The translations under genes and the position numbers were made by a program. A stretch of 5,534 nt of DNA from Acidobacteriota bacterium (GTDB lineage Bacteria > Acidobacteriota > Blastocatellia > RBC074): positions 1 through 5,534 of the forward strand of contig JAGNMH010000426.1 in NCBI GenBank assembly GCA_017991275.1, written 5' to 3'. The number at the start of each line of letters is the position of its first letter. The first letter of the stretch is position 1. The notes beneath the pieces were generated by a model that saw only the letters and a list, made by a program, of their open reading frames with translations, was not told the DNA's origin and searched no databases. Below, piece by piece: positions 4,627 to 5,534 of the stretch.

Positions 4627-5534
4627 GTGAACAGATTTATCTCAATCACAATCTTACTGATTTGTCTGGCTGCTTCGGCGTTCGCCCAAAACCAAATCAA
4701 GGTCAGTCCAACGAACGTCAACGTTTACAGCCAGGGAGCGACGACGGTCTTTCTGACTTACGGCAATTTGGGCGATTACGTCCCGGCGGAAACCTTATGG
4801 TGCGGAGACATTCAATCCGCTTCGCCAGCCATCGGCTTCAACTGTGTGCCGGGCACGATTTACGGAACGTTGCCGCGCCGTTTCGACGTGTCGCGCCGCA
4901 GCGGAACGAACGCTTACACCGACGTGGTTTCTGTTCCGGCTTCGGTGGCGCGCAAGGCTTATCAAGCCGCCGCTGCCGGACAGGATTCGCAATTCTTTTA
5001 CGTCCGCCGGTTCACCAATCCCAAAGGCGGCGTGGATCAATTTATCGCCGTCACCATGCGATTGACCGGCAACGGCATCGCGGCTCCGTTTTCGCTGACC
5101 GACGTGCAGCTTGGCTTTGGAGCCAGCACAGGCATTTCAGCCAGCGGGCAGGAGCCTCAAGTTCTGTTCATCGAACCCGGCAAAAAAGCTCCGGCGGTGC
5201 GCGCCGAAATCAAATACACCGGTTCAGGTAGATTGCGCGGACGCTGGGAAGTTGTTCGACCGGGCGATCCGCTGCCAAGCGAACGCGACCTTTTGCCGGA
5301 AGCTTCGCTGCCAGTCGAAGAACGCGGTTCGCAGGCGAGGTTTTCACAGGTCAGCCGCTTCAATGTTTTTCTGCCTTCGGGTGGACGGTACACATTGCCT
5401 GGGCCTGACGCTTCGCGCTTACCGACTCAAGTGCCCGGACAGTATTTGCTGCTGCTGCGAATCGAAGCTTCGGATGACGGATTGAACATGTCCGATTTGT
5501 CCGCAGTTGGCGCAGGTCGCGGCACGATTAGCAG
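4627..5534 (+). CDS. Secreted protein of unrecognised family, 5' part (runs off the window)
   Basis: The frame opens at GTG 4627 and stays open to the last base, giving 302 residues without a stop; the C-terminus is missing. Residues 1-20 are a Sec signal peptide (VNRFISITILLICLAASAFA) with cleavage before Q21. The mature part starts with a beta-rich segment (IKVSPTNVNVYSQGATTVFLTYGNLGDY) like the first strands of an Ig-like or pilin-periplasmic-chaperone-like sandwich, then WCGDI and FNCVPGT, whose Cys59 and Cys73 could form a disulfide in the periplasm. RRFDVSRRSGTNAYTDVVSVPASVARKAYQ and FFYVRRFTNP follow (given here as landmarks), then VDQFIAVTMRLTGNG, and a further beta-rich region from about 176 with VLFIEPG, AEIKYTGSGRLRGRWEVV and GQYLLLLRIEAS. 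I recognise no catalytic motif and give no function. It may belong to the envelope group upstream, but the hairpin in the 85-nt gap could separate its expression. Confidence 0.8.
   Translation, partial: MNRFISITILLICLAASAFAQNQIKVSPTNVNVYSQGATTVFLTYGNLGDYVPAETLWCGDIQSASPAIGFNCVPGTIYGTLPRRFDVSRRSGTNAYTDVVSVPASVARKAYQAAAAGQDSQFFYVRRFTNPKGGVDQFIAVTMRLTGNGIAAPFSLTDVQLGFGASTGISASGQEPQVLFIEPGKKAPAVRAEIKYTGSGRLRGRWEVVRPGDPLPSERDLLPEASLPVEERGSQARFSQVSRFNVFLPSGGRYTLPGPDASRLPTQVPGQYLLLLRIEASDDGLNMSDLSAVGAGRGTIS

Noticed and set aside
3741..4721. Long open frame on the - strand (326 codons)
   Set aside because: It crosses the end of the barrel gene, the hairpin and the start of the next signal peptide, with no Shine-Dalgarno sequence and no recognisable domain; a shadow frame.
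4662..5231. Open frame on the + strand in another phase (189 codons)
   Set aside because: It overlaps the GTG-started secreted protein, which has a ribosome binding site and signal peptide. The alternative product is Arg/His/Gln-rich and without structure.

Overview
The window looks like a piece of an Acidobacteriota chromosome, most likely class Blastocatellia or a relative. The best evidence is the gene entering from the left. It ends in a domain matching TIGR03437 (the Solibacter-type C-terminal domain), which is greatly expanded in that phylum. The moderate G+C, frequent AAA/GAA codons, clear purine-rich ribosome binding sites and Gram-negative outer-membrane barrel fit, but the genus cannot be read from the sequence. 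All genes are on the + strand.

Layout: (1) 1-708, the 3' end of a gene for a surface/secreted protein with the TIGR03437 domain, followed by a stem-loop terminator (719-756). (2) 709-968, a non-coding leader with 11-bp-phased TTTCAA repeats (764-803) and an 84-bp element bounded by 17-bp inverted repeats (864-947). (3) 969-1583 and 1662-2141, two secreted proteins of an unrecognised family that are clear tandem paralogues. They are separated by a perfect 27-nt palindrome (1610-1636). (4) 2172-4541, a large outer-membrane beta-barrel protein with an N-terminal beta-rich domain and a Q/T/A/P linker. (5) 4542-4610, a 29-bp imperfect hairpin that nearly fills the next gap. (6) 4627 to the window edge, a GTG-started secreted protein, cut off.

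The four genes from 969 onward are co-directional with gaps of about 30-85 nt and all four products carry export signals. I infer a cell-envelope gene group: two small secreted paralogues, a barrel closely coupled to the second of them, and a further exported protein. Its function is unknown. I see no enzyme motifs, RNA genes, CRISPR arrays, transposase genes or defence genes. The most unusual material is the unassigned paralogue pair plus barrel, and a different hairpin or palindrome in each intergenic gap longer than 50 nt.
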